Shown here: piece after piece, positions 8,117 through 15,322 of the stretch
How the letters are laid out: every line of letters starts with the position of its first letter
Numbering within the stretch: the stretch's first letter is position 1
NCBI GenBank assembly: GCA_023435435.1
Contig: JAEYRW010000138.1
Location: 1 to 18,790, forward strand
Direction of reading: 5' to 3'
Length of the DNA: 18,790 nucleotides
DNA from: Bacillota bacterium
Lineage (GTDB): Bacteria > Bacillota > Clostridia > Christensenellales > Aristaeellaceae
The notes under the pieces: generated by a model
Databases searched by the model: none
What the model saw: the letters and a program-made list of their open reading frames with translations, nothing else
What the model was told of the DNA's origin: nothing
Translations under genes and position numbers: made by a program

Positions 8117-8140
8117 AATCGAAACGACAAGAAAAAGCAA
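8112..8140 (-). promoter_or_regulatory. Probable promoter of the cas operon
   Basis: On the minus strand a TTGCTT (8140-8135) and a TATACT (8117-8112) are 17 bases apart. The -10 box is one base from consensus, the -35 box is weak (3 of 6). Transcription would start near 8105, leaving a leader of about 105 bases before cas3. It lies just downstream of the terminator of the preceding gene. Confidence 0.6.
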
Positions 8141-8175
8141 TGGAAGAATGTCGAAATATCATCAATTTTTTGTCG

Positions 8176-8207
8176 AAAAAATCCCCGGCCGTTTTTGCGG
8201 GCCGGGG
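8176..8207 (-). terminator. Intrinsic terminator of the Ser-rich protein gene
   Basis: On the minus strand CCCCGGCC (8207-8200) pairs with GGCCGGGG (8190-8183) around a 9-base loop, then A and six T. It separates the gene at 8223-9032 from the cas operon promoter. Confidence 0.9.
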
Positions 8208-8222
8208 TGAAAGTTTGGGGGA

Positions 8223-9032
8223 CTATGTGTTTTCGCTTTCCTCGTCGGTGGCTTCGGCGGCGCTGGCCGACGTTGCCGAATCCGTGGAGGACGCGGTGCC
8301 GGCGGACGAGGAATCGTCATCATCGCTGGTAGACGAGCTGCTGATCGTCGGGGCGATTGACACGCTGTCGCTGCCGTCTGCGAGGGCTTCGTTGATGTCG
8401 CCCAGGGCGTTGCTCAGCGTGGAGGAAGCGTTAGACAGCCTCTCATTCAGCGTGGAAAGCTCGTCCTCCTTGTCGGTGGTGCTCAGCCCGCGGGCGCCGT
8501 CCGCGTCGATTTCAGACTGCAGCGTGGTGGCCTCCCGCTCCATTTTGTTCTTGGCCGAGGCGACCGTCTTCGCGGTGGCGTAGGAACCCGAAATTCCGGC
8601 GAGGCTGTTCAGCTTGCTGGCCGAATCGGAGGACGAGGAAGACGACTTCGAGTAGGTGTTATTCGCATAGCTGCTCGCGTTGCTCTCCGCCTGTTCCTTG
8701 GCCAGCGCGACCTTTGCGTCGGCGATCTTTGCGTCGAGCTCCGAAATCTGCTTGTCGTAGGCTTCCAGCTGGCTCGAGGTGGTGTCGGAGGAATCGCCGC
8801 TTTGCGTGGCGGTGGCCGCCAACTCGCTTCTGGCCTGCTGGAGGCTGGCGCGCTGCTGCATCAGCGAGAGAAGCTCGCTGGCCGCGGAACCGGACGAGCT
8901 GATGGAGACGGAGTCGCTGGTGGAAGAACTGGAGCTGGAGGAGGTCGTGCTGCCCGAGGTGGTGGTGTCTGTACTTGAGGTGCTGTTGACGTAAGTGCTC
9001 GTGCCGGAGCCGGAGACGATGCTGACGCTCAT
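8223..9032 (-). CDS. Ser-rich coiled-coil protein, FlxA-like, function unknown
   Basis: This 269-aa protein is of very biased composition. Residues 1-50 are almost all Ser, Thr and Gly. Two charged heptad-like stretches follow, roughly 52-75 (SELLSLMQQRASLQQARSEL) and 85-115 (LEAYDKQISELDAKIADAKV). A Ser-rich linker, a third helical stretch (about 155-210) and an acidic Ser/Asp/Ala tail complete it. There is no signal peptide or membrane segment. The pattern resembles FlxA-like proteins of Bacillota, but no defining motif is visible. The ATG has AAGGAAGG eight bases before it, and the gene stands alone with its own terminator. An operator-like palindrome lies 39 bases upstream. Confidence 0.8.
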   Translation of the reverse strand: MSVSIVSGSGTSTYVNSTSSTDTTTSGSTTSSSSSSSTSDSVSISSSGSAASELLSLMQQRASLQQARSELAATATQSGDSSDTTSSQLEAYDKQISELDAKIADAKVALAKEQAESNASSYANNTYSKSSSSSSDSASKLNSLAGISGSYATAKTVASAKNKMEREATTLQSEIDADGARGLSTTDKEDELSTLNERLSNASSTLSNALGDINEALADGSDSVSIAPTISSSSTSDDDDSSSAGTASSTDSATSASAAEATDEESENT

Positions 9033-9070
9033 ATGGATTGCCTTCCTTCAATTCCTTCTCTCTGTCTATA

Positions 9071-9087
9071 AATATCGTCACGATATT
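9071..9087. promoter_or_regulatory. Operator-like 17-bp perfect palindrome
   Basis: AATATCGT-C-ACGATATT has 8-bp arms around one base and lies 39 bases before the start of the Ser-rich protein gene. It could bind a dimeric regulator. I find no good sigma-A promoter around it, so the promoter of that gene is unassigned. Confidence 0.5.
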
Positions 9088-9139
9088 GTTGGACTGAAGT
9101 GCATATTTGTAGCAAGTTTGAGGCATTTCAACGGCGCGT

Positions 9140-9165
9140 AAAAATTCCGGAGGCGAGCCGGTTTT
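9140..9165 (-). terminator. Weak, possibly bidirectional terminator
   Basis: CCGG (9147-9150) pairs with CCGG (9158-9161) around seven bases. On the minus strand it is followed by AATTTTT, on the plus strand by TTTT. It sits 15 bases beyond the end of the winged-helix gene. The stem is short, so this is uncertain. Confidence 0.4.
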
Positions 9166-9179
9166 CGTGTGAAAAGGGA

Positions 9180-10181
9180 CTACATCCGTCCGGACGTGCG
9201 CCAGTAGAGATCGTCCACCAGTTCGCGCGCCGCCTCCGCAATGCGTCGGGGCTGGGTTTCAAAAAACGAAACGCTGGGCGCGTTTTTCTTGATGTTCCAA
9301 AGCCCCGCCACGCGGCCGTTGACGGCGACGGTGGGGTTGCAGATGCCGGACTTGAGGATCACCCTGCTCTTGTATTCGGCGGGCAGAACCGCGCCGCGCC
9401 CGGCGGTGGTGTAGGAAACGATCAAAGGATCGAAGCCCGACAGCAGGGTCAGTTCAGGAATATCCTCCATGTCGTTCTTCTCTTCCGAATCGTAATAAAC
9501 GTTCCCGTCCAGCTCAAAGCGCGTAAATTCGCTCAGATCAAGGGCGCTGAGCTTTTTCTTGTCGTCCCGCCAGAAGCCGAAGAACCACGCGGCGTCGGCC
9601 AGCGTGGCCGGGCCGTAGACCGCGAAAAACCTGCGCAGCAGGCCGGGCAGGACGTCGTCGCGGCTCTGGGTGGGCTCCGCGTCGATGAGGTCGAAGTCGC
9701 GGCTTGCCATGTCGCAAAAAGCCACCCGTCCCCGCCGCGCCAGCCGCACGAAAATGCCGCCCCAGGGGGAGAAAATGTTCTCGATGACCTGCTGCTCGTA
9801 GTTTTCAAAGAAGATGCGCCGAAGCTGCGTTCTGGAGTTGACGCCGTCCTCCAGGCAGCGGATCACCTCGTCCTCGATCCGAAGCAGCATGTCCTCGCCA
9901 TAGAGGCGCGCCAGATAGGAGTCGTCGCCGTGCAGCGCCAGCAGCGTCGGCAAATCGTCGTACGCCACGCCGTGCAGGGTGCCGCGATACAGCCACGTCT
10001 TTGTCAGCGCGGTCTTCCAGCCGCCGATGTCCGCGCCGCGGATCAAAGCGGAAAACGCGACGTTTCGGTAAAACCAGCTGTGGAGCCCCAGCAACGCCCG
10101 GGAAAGCTCCACGATGTCCGCGCATTTGCGCGTCAAATAGAGCCCGTGCATGCGGCGGCGCAGTATTTCTTCTTCGTTCAT
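9180..10181 (-). CDS. Winged-helix DNA-binding domain protein (YcaQ/HTH_42-like)
   Basis: This 333-aa protein resembles the winged-helix family that includes YcaQ/AlkX and AlkZ glycosylases. It opens with an LTRKCADIVELSRALLGLHS stretch, then WLYRGTLHGVAYDDLPTLL, GDDSYLARLYGEDM and, near the C-terminus, the family-like LLSGFDPLIVSYTTAG and NPTVAVNGRVAGLWNI. Some relatives excise cross-linked or alkylated bases, but the catalytic QxQ or QxD motif of those enzymes is not evident here, so only the fold is claimed. The ATG at 10181 has a modest GGGGAA-type site. A promoter lies at 10248-10276. It ends in TAG and is monocistronic. Confidence 0.8.
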   Translation of the reverse strand: MNEEEILRRRMHGLYLTRKCADIVELSRALLGLHSWFYRNVAFSALIRGADIGGWKTALTKTWLYRGTLHGVAYDDLPTLLALHGDDSYLARLYGEDMLLRIEDEVIRCLEDGVNSRTQLRRIFFENYEQQVIENIFSPWGGIFVRLARRGRVAFCDMASRDFDLIDAEPTQSRDDVLPGLLRRFFAVYGPATLADAAWFFGFWRDDKKKLSALDLSEFTRFELDGNVYYDSEEKNDMEDIPELTLLSGFDPLIVSYTTAGRGAVLPAEYKSRVILKSGICNPTVAVNGRVAGLWNIKKNAPSVSFFETQPRRIAEAARELVDDLYWRTSGRM

Positions 10182-10247
10182 TTCCGGCGTTCCCCACTTT
10201 CAGAGCGCATTCGGCGGTTGCGCGGCTTGCGCCATGGCTCCGCGTCT

Positions 10248-10276
10248 ATCATAGCCAATCGCCGGGAAAAAAGCAA
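10248..10276 (-). promoter_or_regulatory. Promoter of the winged-helix gene
   Basis: Minus strand TTGCTT (10276-10271), 17 bases, TATGAT (10253-10248). The -10 box is one base from consensus. The leader to the ATG at 10181 is about 60 bases. Confidence 0.6.
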
Positions 10277-10286
10277 TGGGGTAACG

Positions 10287-10820
10287 TCAGGACCGGTGCA
10301 TGTCGTAGATCTCGTCCTTCTGTCTGGCATTCAGGGAGTTCTGGGTGACGGCCGCGATGATCAGGATGCCGGCGATGCTCAGGGACAGCCGCACCAGCGT
10401 GAAAGCGAGGCCCATGTTCGCCGCCTCGAAGGTCAGCATCGGGATCTTGGTGGTCGACCACGCGCCGACAAAGATGAATACGTTGAAAAGACTGCTCCCC
10501 TTTTTCAGCATCACCCCGGCCACGGGGAACGCCGCGTACAGGGGACCCGCTGCCGCCGAGCCCAGAAAAAACGCCAGCAGCGCGCCCCTGACGCCGGAGC
10601 CCTTTCCGGTGAACCGCATCATCGTCGCCCGGTCGACCCACACGTCCAGAAGCCCCAGCAGAACGAAGATCGGCGGCACGACGGACAAGAGCTCAAGCAC
10701 GTTGCGCCGCGTGAGATCGAGGGATTTGAGGCCGATTTCCGGCAGCGCCAGTCCAACCGCCAGGTTGACGGCGGCCAGCAGAAGGAACAGCCTGTACCGC
10801 TTCAGAAAGTTCTTCATCAT
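10287..10820 (-). CDS. Half-size permease, second of a pair (DUF318/ArsP-like half)
   Basis: This 177-aa membrane protein has about four or five hydrophobic segments. It carries a core GSAAAGPLYAAFPVAGVMLKK followed by a GAWSTTKIPML stretch, which resembles one half of the duplicated DUF318-type permease fold. Its start ATG shares a base with the TGA of the preceding half-permease (TGATG); a GTG one codon earlier at 10823 is also possible. The tight overlap and matching core motif suggest the two halves make one heteromeric transporter. The substrate is unknown; metal or metalloid export is an inference from the ArsR-linked neighbour. Confidence 0.8.
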   Translation of the reverse strand: MMKNFLKRYRLFLLLAAVNLAVGLALPEIGLKSLDLTRRNVLELLSVVPPIFVLLGLLDVWVDRATMMRFTGKGSGVRGALLAFFLGSAAAGPLYAAFPVAGVMLKKGSSLFNVFIFVGAWSTTKIPMLTFEAANMGLAFTLVRLSLSIAGILIIAAVTQNSLNARQKDEIYDMHRS

Positions 10821-11296
10821 CACAGCACCGCCCCGATCACCGCCGCCGCGACGAGTGAAAATACGAATGCGCAGGCGTTGCGCACGATGGCAGCGCGCCT
10901 GCCGAAGGTGCCGATCTCCATGGGCAATGTGACCATGCCCACCATCATCAGCGTCGAGACGAACGCCGCGATCTGCATGTATCCCGCGCCGTTTTTCAGA
11001 AGCGCGGCCGCCAGCGGAAAGGCGACGAATCCGGGAATCAGCGTGATCGACCCCACCAGCGCGGCGGCCAGCACGCCCCAGACGCCGGAGCGTGCGCCGA
11101 GGAGACTGGTGATGGTTTCGGGGCTCAAAACGGACAGGGCCAGGCCGATGAGGATCAGGATCGCCAGAAGCTGAGGAAGGATGTTTTCAAACGCTTTCCA
11201 CGCCTTGATAAGCGCCGCCCTCGTCTTTTTGCGGTCCCGGAAAAAGGACAGGGTCAGACCCGCGGCGGCCAGCACATACAGGATAATTGTAAACAT
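10820..11296 (-). CDS. Half-size permease, first of a pair (DUF318/ArsP-like half)
   Basis: This 158-aa membrane protein starts with a hydrophobic segment (FTIILYVLAAAGLTL), then a basic loop (FRDRKKTRAALIKAWKAF) and three or four more segments. Its core, VGSITLIPGFVAFPLAAALL followed by K-N-G and later TLPMEIGTFG, parallels that of the next gene, as expected for two halves of an internally duplicated permease encoded separately. It begins 15 bases after the ABC transporter stop, with only a weak ribosome binding site (AGGGA, about 13 bases away), and is probably cotranscribed with it. The substrate cannot be read from the sequence. Confidence 0.8.
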   Translation of the reverse strand: MFTIILYVLAAAGLTLSFFRDRKKTRAALIKAWKAFENILPQLLAILILIGLALSVLSPETITSLLGARSGVWGVLAAALVGSITLIPGFVAFPLAAALLKNGAGYMQIAAFVSTLMMVGMVTLPMEIGTFGRRAAIVRNACAFVFSLVAAAVIGAVL

Positions 11297-11311
11297 AAGA
11301 GTTTCGCGTCC

Positions 11312-13039
11312 CTACTTTCTCAGATTCGTGTCGTAATAGCGCGCGTAGATTCCGTTTTGCGCCACGAGCGTCTCGTGGGTGCCGCTTTCCACGAGCGTGC
11401 CCTCCGACAGCACCATGATCCGGTTCGCCCGGCGCACGGTGGAAAGCCTGTGGGCGATGACGAACACGGTGCGGCTGCCCACCAGGTTCTGGATGGCGTT
11501 CTGGATCTCGATTTCCGTCTCCACGTCCACAGCGGCGGTGGCCTCGTCGAGAATCAGGATGGGCGAATCGCGCAGCACCGCCCGGGCGATGGAGATGCGC
11601 TGCTTCTGTCCGCCCGAAAGGCGCACGCCTCGCTCGCCGACGTATGTGTCATAGCCCTCCGGCAGGGCGGCGATGTAATCGTGAATGCACGCGATCCGGG
11701 CGGCGCGCTCGATCTGTCCGCGGGTGGCCGCGCGGCAGCCGTAGGCGATGTTTTCGGCGATGGTGCCGCTGAAGAGGAACACGTCCTGCAAAACCATGGA
11801 GATGTTCTCGTGGAGCGACTCCAGCTTCGCGCCGCGGATGTCCAGCCCGTCGATGGCGACCCGGCCGGCGGTGGGGTCGTAGAACCGGGCGAGCAGGCTG
11901 ATGAGCGTGGTCTTGCCCACGCCCGTGGGGCCGACGATGGCGACCATGCTGCCGGGCGTTGCCTCGAACGTGATGTGTTCGAGCACCGGCGCGTCCCCGT
12001 CGTAGGAAAAGCTCACGTCCTCGAAGGAGACGCCGCCCCGCACGCGGCCCAGATCCACCGCGCTCGGCGCGTCCCTGATGTCGGGCGCAATGTCCAGCAC
12101 CTCAAAGATGCGCCTGGCCCCCGCCACGGCCTGCTGGTATTCCTCCGCCACCCGGGCCAGCACCGCGATGGGCGCGTAGAACATGGAAAGGTACATGAGA
12201 AAGCCCACGATGTCCGCGATGCTCAGGGCGTTCTGAAGCGCCAGCATGCCGCCGAAGAACACCACGATTACCGTGCCCAGCGCCGTGACAAACTCAACGC
12301 TTGGATGGAAAAACGCCGAAAGCAGAAGCGCCCGGAGAATGGTCTTCGCATGGGAGAGCGCCTTTTGGTACACCTTTTGCGCCTCCCGCGCCTGCTGGTT
12401 GAACGCCTGAATCTCCCGCATGCCCGACAGGCTGTCTTGCAGCGTCGCGTTGAGGTCGGCGAGCCGCTCCTGCGCCTGGGAGAAGAAGGGCCTTATTTTG
12501 CGGGAGAATACCCGCAGCATCACGAAGATGAGGGGCATCGGCAGCATGGTGAGCAGGGTGAGCTTCACGTTGATGAACAAAAGAAGAGCCGTTACGCCGA
12601 CGAAGATGAGCGCGTTTGTTACAATGTCCGGGATCGAGTGTGCCACCAGCTGTTCCAGCACGGCGGTGTCGTTGATGACCCGGCTCATGAGCTGGCCCGT
12701 CTGCTTGTCGTGATAATAGGAGAGGGAGAGCTTCTGCAAGTGGGAATACACGGCCGCGCGAAGCGTCGCCACCACGTTCCAGGAGGCGACGTGGCTCAAA
12801 TAGGAGTACGCGAAGCGGAACAGCAGCCGAAAAAAATACGAACCGACCAAAATCAGCGCGATTTGGACGATTCGTTGCTGCGCGTCGGCGGTGGGCGCGG
12901 TGAGCAGGGCCGTCAGCGCACGGATGTACCAGGGCGCGACGAGGTTCATTGCCGTGATGCCCACGAGGCTCGCCATCGTCAGGACGAGCAGCCACCGGTA
13001 CCTGCGCGTGTACGACAAGAGGCGGATAAGGTCCTTCAT
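11312..13039 (-). CDS. ABC transporter, fused membrane and ATPase domains (exporter type)
   Basis: This 575-aa half-transporter has an N-terminal six-helix type 1 exporter domain (about 1-310) and a C-terminal ATPase: Walker A GPTGVGKTT with K376, LSGGQ at 474-478, Walker B ILILDEA with D498-E499, D-loop AAVD and switch His530 (IAHRLS). All catalytic residues are present. It would act as a homodimer or with a partner half; no second half-transporter lies next to it, so a homodimer is likely. Members export lipids, drugs or peptides; the substrate is not known. The ATG has an AGGAG site 11 bases upstream. It leads a three-gene unit with the two half-permeases, from a promoter at 13081-13109. 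Confidence 0.93.
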   Translation of the reverse strand: MKDLIRLLSYTRRYRWLLVLTMASLVGITAMNLVAPWYIRALTALLTAPTADAQQRIVQIALILVGSYFFRLLFRFAYSYLSHVASWNVVATLRAAVYSHLQKLSLSYYHDKQTGQLMSRVINDTAVLEQLVAHSIPDIVTNALIFVGVTALLLFINVKLTLLTMLPMPLIFVMLRVFSRKIRPFFSQAQERLADLNATLQDSLSGMREIQAFNQQAREAQKVYQKALSHAKTILRALLLSAFFHPSVEFVTALGTVIVVFFGGMLALQNALSIADIVGFLMYLSMFYAPIAVLARVAEEYQQAVAGARRIFEVLDIAPDIRDAPSAVDLGRVRGGVSFEDVSFSYDGDAPVLEHITFEATPGSMVAIVGPTGVGKTTLISLLARFYDPTAGRVAIDGLDIRGAKLESLHENISMVLQDVFLFSGTIAENIAYGCRAATRGQIERAARIACIHDYIAALPEGYDTYVGERGVRLSGGQKQRISIARAVLRDSPILILDEATAAVDVETEIEIQNAIQNLVGSRTVFVIAHRLSTVRRANRIMVLSEGTLVESGTHETLVAQNGIYARYYDTNLRK

Positions 13040-13080
13040 GGCGGGTCATCTCCTGTTCGCGGATTGATTCGTTAGGCAGC

Positions 13081-13109
13081 ATCATATCACACGCCGCGCC
13101 GGGAGACAA
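13081..13109 (-). promoter_or_regulatory. Promoter of the ABC transporter unit
   Basis: Minus strand TTGTCT (13109-13104), 17 bases, TATGAT (13086-13081), with a leader of about 36 bases. It gives the ABC and half-permease genes their own start apart from the arsR unit. No terminator is seen between 13040 and 13126, so read-through from upstream is possible. Confidence 0.65.
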
Positions 13110-13126
13110 GCCGATATTGCAAATTT

Positions 13127-14143
13127 CTATGAAAGAATGACCCCCTGAAGCAGGTTGAAGAGGTAGCCCACGAGGATGATGCCCACGGTGCAGATGGCGA
13201 CGAAAAGCGCCAGAAGCTTCGGCTTGACGGCCTTGCGGAGCATGATGAGGGACGGAAGCGAGAGCGTCGTCACCGCCATCATGAACGAAAGAATGGAGCC
13301 GAGCAGCGCGCCCTTCCCCAGCAGCGCCTCCGCGATGGGAATGGTGCCGAAGATGTCCGCGTACATGGGGACGCCGATCATTGTCGCCAGCACCACGCCG
13401 AAGGGATTGTCGCTTCCGAGCACCAGGGCGATCCATTCCGACGGAATCCAGTTGTGGATCACCGCGCCGATGCCCACGCCGACGAGGATGTAGGGGAACA
13501 CCTTTTTGAATGTCGAAAGCATCTGTTCCTTCGCATATTGAAGCCTGTCGCGCCTGGTCAGGTCCGGCGCCTCGATGTCCACGCCCTGCGCCGACAGGAT
13601 GAAGCTTTCCACAGACCTTTCCATGCGCAGCTTTTCGATGAGCGTTCCCCCCGCCACGGCCACCACGAGGCCCACGGCGACATAGAGGACGGCGACCTTC
13701 GCGCCGAAGATGCTCATGAGCAGAAGCAGCGAGCCCAGATCTACCATGGGCGAGGAAATCAAAAACGAAAACGTGACGCCCACCGGTAGTCCCGCCGCGG
13801 TAAACCCCATGAACAGCGGGATGGACGAGCAGGAGCAGAACGGCGTCACCGTGCCGAGCAGCGCCGCGGCGCAGTTGGCCCAGACGCCGCGGAACCGGCC
13901 CAGAATCTTCTTGCTGCGCTCCGGCGGAAAAAAGCTTTGAATGTAGCTGATGAGAAAGATCAAGAAGCACAGGAGCACCGTGATCTTGATTACGTCATAC
14001 AGAAAGAATTGCAGGCTTCCCACCCAGCGGTTCGCCGCGTCGAGGCCCAGCGCGGAAAGACCGGCTTCAATCAGCGCGTTGAGCCACTTCATTCCGAGTA
14101 TCTGGTTCTGAAAAAAATCCCAGGCGGCCTTGAGAATCAGCAT
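13127..14143 (-). CDS. Full-length permease of the ArsP/DUF318 type
   Basis: This 338-aa membrane protein has about eight hydrophobic segments in two similar halves. The first half carries the family hallmark TPFCSCSSIPLF (T100-F111), with Cys103 and Cys105, the second VPMYADIFGTIPIAEALL. Family members include ArsP, which exports trivalent organoarsenicals, and many uncharacterised permeases. The start ATG overlaps the end of the ArsR-type regulator by 7 bases, so the two are cotranscribed and the regulator is the likely sensor for the exported compound. A metalloid or thiophilic metal substrate is plausible but not shown. It ends in TAG. Confidence 0.88.
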   Translation of the reverse strand: MLILKAAWDFFQNQILGMKWLNALIEAGLSALGLDAANRWVGSLQFFLYDVIKITVLLCFLIFLISYIQSFFPPERSKKILGRFRGVWANCAAALLGTVTPFCSCSSIPLFMGFTAAGLPVGVTFSFLISSPMVDLGSLLLLMSIFGAKVAVLYVAVGLVVAVAGGTLIEKLRMERSVESFILSAQGVDIEAPDLTRRDRLQYAKEQMLSTFKKVFPYILVGVGIGAVIHNWIPSEWIALVLGSDNPFGVVLATMIGVPMYADIFGTIPIAEALLGKGALLGSILSFMMAVTTLSLPSLIMLRKAVKPKLLALFVAICTVGIILVGYLFNLLQGVILS

Positions 14144-14463
14144 GCACGGGTCCCCGCTTTCTCACACTTTCCGCACGTCCCGGCGGTTGCTTCTAAAAGT
14201 TCCTCCAAAAGCGCCACGGCCTGAAGACCACCCGACGCGCTGACGCGATAGTGGGTCCACTTGCCTTCCTGCCGCGCTTCCACGACGCCCGCCTCCAACA
14301 AAACCTTCATGTGGTAGCTGAGGGAGGACTGCGGCATGCCCATCTCCTCGATCAGCACGCACGCGCATTTTTCGCCGTTCCGAAGAAGTTCCAGAATGCG
14401 CAAGCGCCGCGCGTCGCAGAACGCCTTGAAGACCTTCGCGTTTTCCTCGTGGTTTGTCTCCAC
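14137..14463 (-). CDS. ArsR/SmtB-family metal-responsive repressor
   Basis: This 108-aa winged-helix protein contains the ArsR core (LRILELLRNGEKCACVL, then the recognition helix MPQSSLSYHMKVLLEAG and the wing EARQEGKWTHYRV). Cys33 and Cys35 occupy the CxC metal-binding place of ArsR, and the C-terminal tail adds Cys97, Cys100 and Cys108, suggesting a thiol-ligated As(III), Sb(III) or soft-metal sensor. The start is a GTG at 14463, seven bases after GGGAGG. A near-consensus promoter and operator-like repeats lie directly upstream, as expected for autorepression. Its end overlaps the ArsP-like permease by 7 bases. Confidence 0.92.
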   Translation of the reverse strand: METNHEENAKVFKAFCDARRLRILELLRNGEKCACVLIEEMGMPQSSLSYHMKVLLEAGVVEARQEGKWTHYRVSASGGLQAVALLEELLEATAGTCGKCEKAGTRAC

Positions 14464-14475
14464 AGCCGTACCTCC

Positions 14476-14524
14476 CAGATCGAAAATTTATGATATGATC
14501 ATTTTATGCGTCAAATCGAAATTT
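14476..14524 (-). promoter_or_regulatory. Candidate operators of the arsR unit
   Basis: Two near-identical copies, CAGATCGAAAATTT (14476-14489) and CAAATCGAAATTT (14512-14524), flank an inverted repeat ATGAT-ATG-ATCAT (14490-14502) that overlaps the -10 box. This arrangement suits repressor binding over the promoter. Binding by the ArsR-type protein is inferred. Confidence 0.5.
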
Positions 14525-14529
14525 GTCAA
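14501..14529 (-). promoter_or_regulatory. Strong promoter of the arsR-permease unit
   Basis: Minus strand TTGACA (14529-14524), 17 bases, TAAAAT (14506-14501). The -35 box is perfect and the -10 box one base off consensus. Transcription would start about 30 bases before the GTG at 14463. Confidence 0.85.
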
Positions 14530-14555
14530 TATGATTGGAAAAGTTTACGCGACGC

Positions 14556-14580
14556 AAAAAAGGCGCGCCGTCCGGCGCGC
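14556..14580 (-). terminator. Intrinsic terminator of the EamA-B3/B4 unit
   Basis: Minus strand GCGCGCC (14580-14574) pairs with GGCGCGC (14569-14563) around four bases, then C and six T. It ends the unit before the arsR promoter. The 85 bases between it and the gene end at 14666 hold nothing recognisable. Confidence 0.88.
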
Positions 14581-14665
14581 GTGGAATTTCATCAGAAGAA
14601 ATGCTCCTGTTGCCCATTCGGGTGCGTTTGTCCCTTTGTCGCGGGGCGCGCGGAAACCCGGCGCA

Positions 14666-15322
14666 TCAGAAAATCGCCGTTTCCGCCGTCCCCGCGCCCG
14701 CCTGGCGCAAATATCCCGCAATGTCGTCCAGGTGACGGCGGACGAGAGCTTCCCCGACGCCCCGGGGCGCGTATACGACGTACAGCACCCGGTCCGTTTC
14801 CGCCGAAATGGCCGTGCGGCCGTCAGGTCCCCGCAGGATGCTTGAAAGGATGCCCGCGCCGTCCCGTACAAGCACGTCGCCGGGCATGGCGGCGGCAACC
14901 CGTCCGCCCATTGTCACATAGGATTCGCCGTCGCCCGCCCGGGCGATTTCCACTGCGCCTTCGATTTTATTGCGATCGTGGCCCGCCGTCAGGAGCATGT
15001 TCGTAAGCTCGGCCATAAACATCGCGACCACCGGCGGAGGCGCGTCCGGGATCCCCTTGCCCTTGAGGATGGACTCCAGCTGCCCCAGCACATGGTAGCT
15101 GTAACCGAATTTTTTGTAGTATCCGACATAGGCGTCCATAGGCGAAAGACGCTTCAAATCCGCCCGGCTCAGATCGCCGTGCGCCGTCCGCAGCGCATTC
15201 TCCGCGGCCTTCCGTTCCGCCGCGAGGGTGTTTCCCGCCGCGCCGCCCACGCCGTCCACCGCCAGAAAACCCACCGCGCAATCCGCTGCGGCTGCGCCGC
15301 GCGTGTCCCGAATTTCGATCAT
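14666..15322 (-). CDS. Free-standing B3/B4 (PheRS editing-like) domain protein
   Basis: This 218-aa protein has the B3/B4 fold found as the editing domain of the phenylalanyl-tRNA synthetase beta chain. Typical stretches are SPMDAYVGYYKKFGYSYHVL, ESILKGKGIPDAPPPVVAMF, TNMLLTAGHD and, near the end, VLYVVYAPRGVG. In PheRS this domain removes tyrosine wrongly attached to tRNA-Phe. What the free-standing proteins do is less clear; trans-editing or binding a non-standard amino acid are options. The ATG at 15322 overlaps the EamA stop (ATGA), so the two are coupled. The frame is open further upstream inside the EamA gene, but that part is not family-like. Confidence 0.82.
   Translation of the reverse strand: MIEIRDTRGAAAADCAVGFLAVDGVGGAAGNTLAAERKAAENALRTAHGDLSRADLKRLSPMDAYVGYYKKFGYSYHVLGQLESILKGKGIPDAPPPVVAMFMAELTNMLLTAGHDRNKIEGAVEIARAGDGESYVTMGGRVAAAMPGDVLVRDGAGILSSILRGPDGRTAISAETDRVLYVVYAPRGVGEALVRRHLDDIAGYLRQAGAGTAETAIF

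Noticed and set aside
9063..9110. SigD-type promoter (GACGATAT) for the Ser-rich gene
   Set aside because: The -10-like match is part of the palindrome, and there is no TAAA-like -35 element at the needed distance.
12294..13970. Minus-strand 558-aa frame across the ABC transporter and the permease
   Set aside because: It runs in another frame through two well-supported genes and the promoter between them, has skewed Arg/His/Gly composition, and no recognisable domain.
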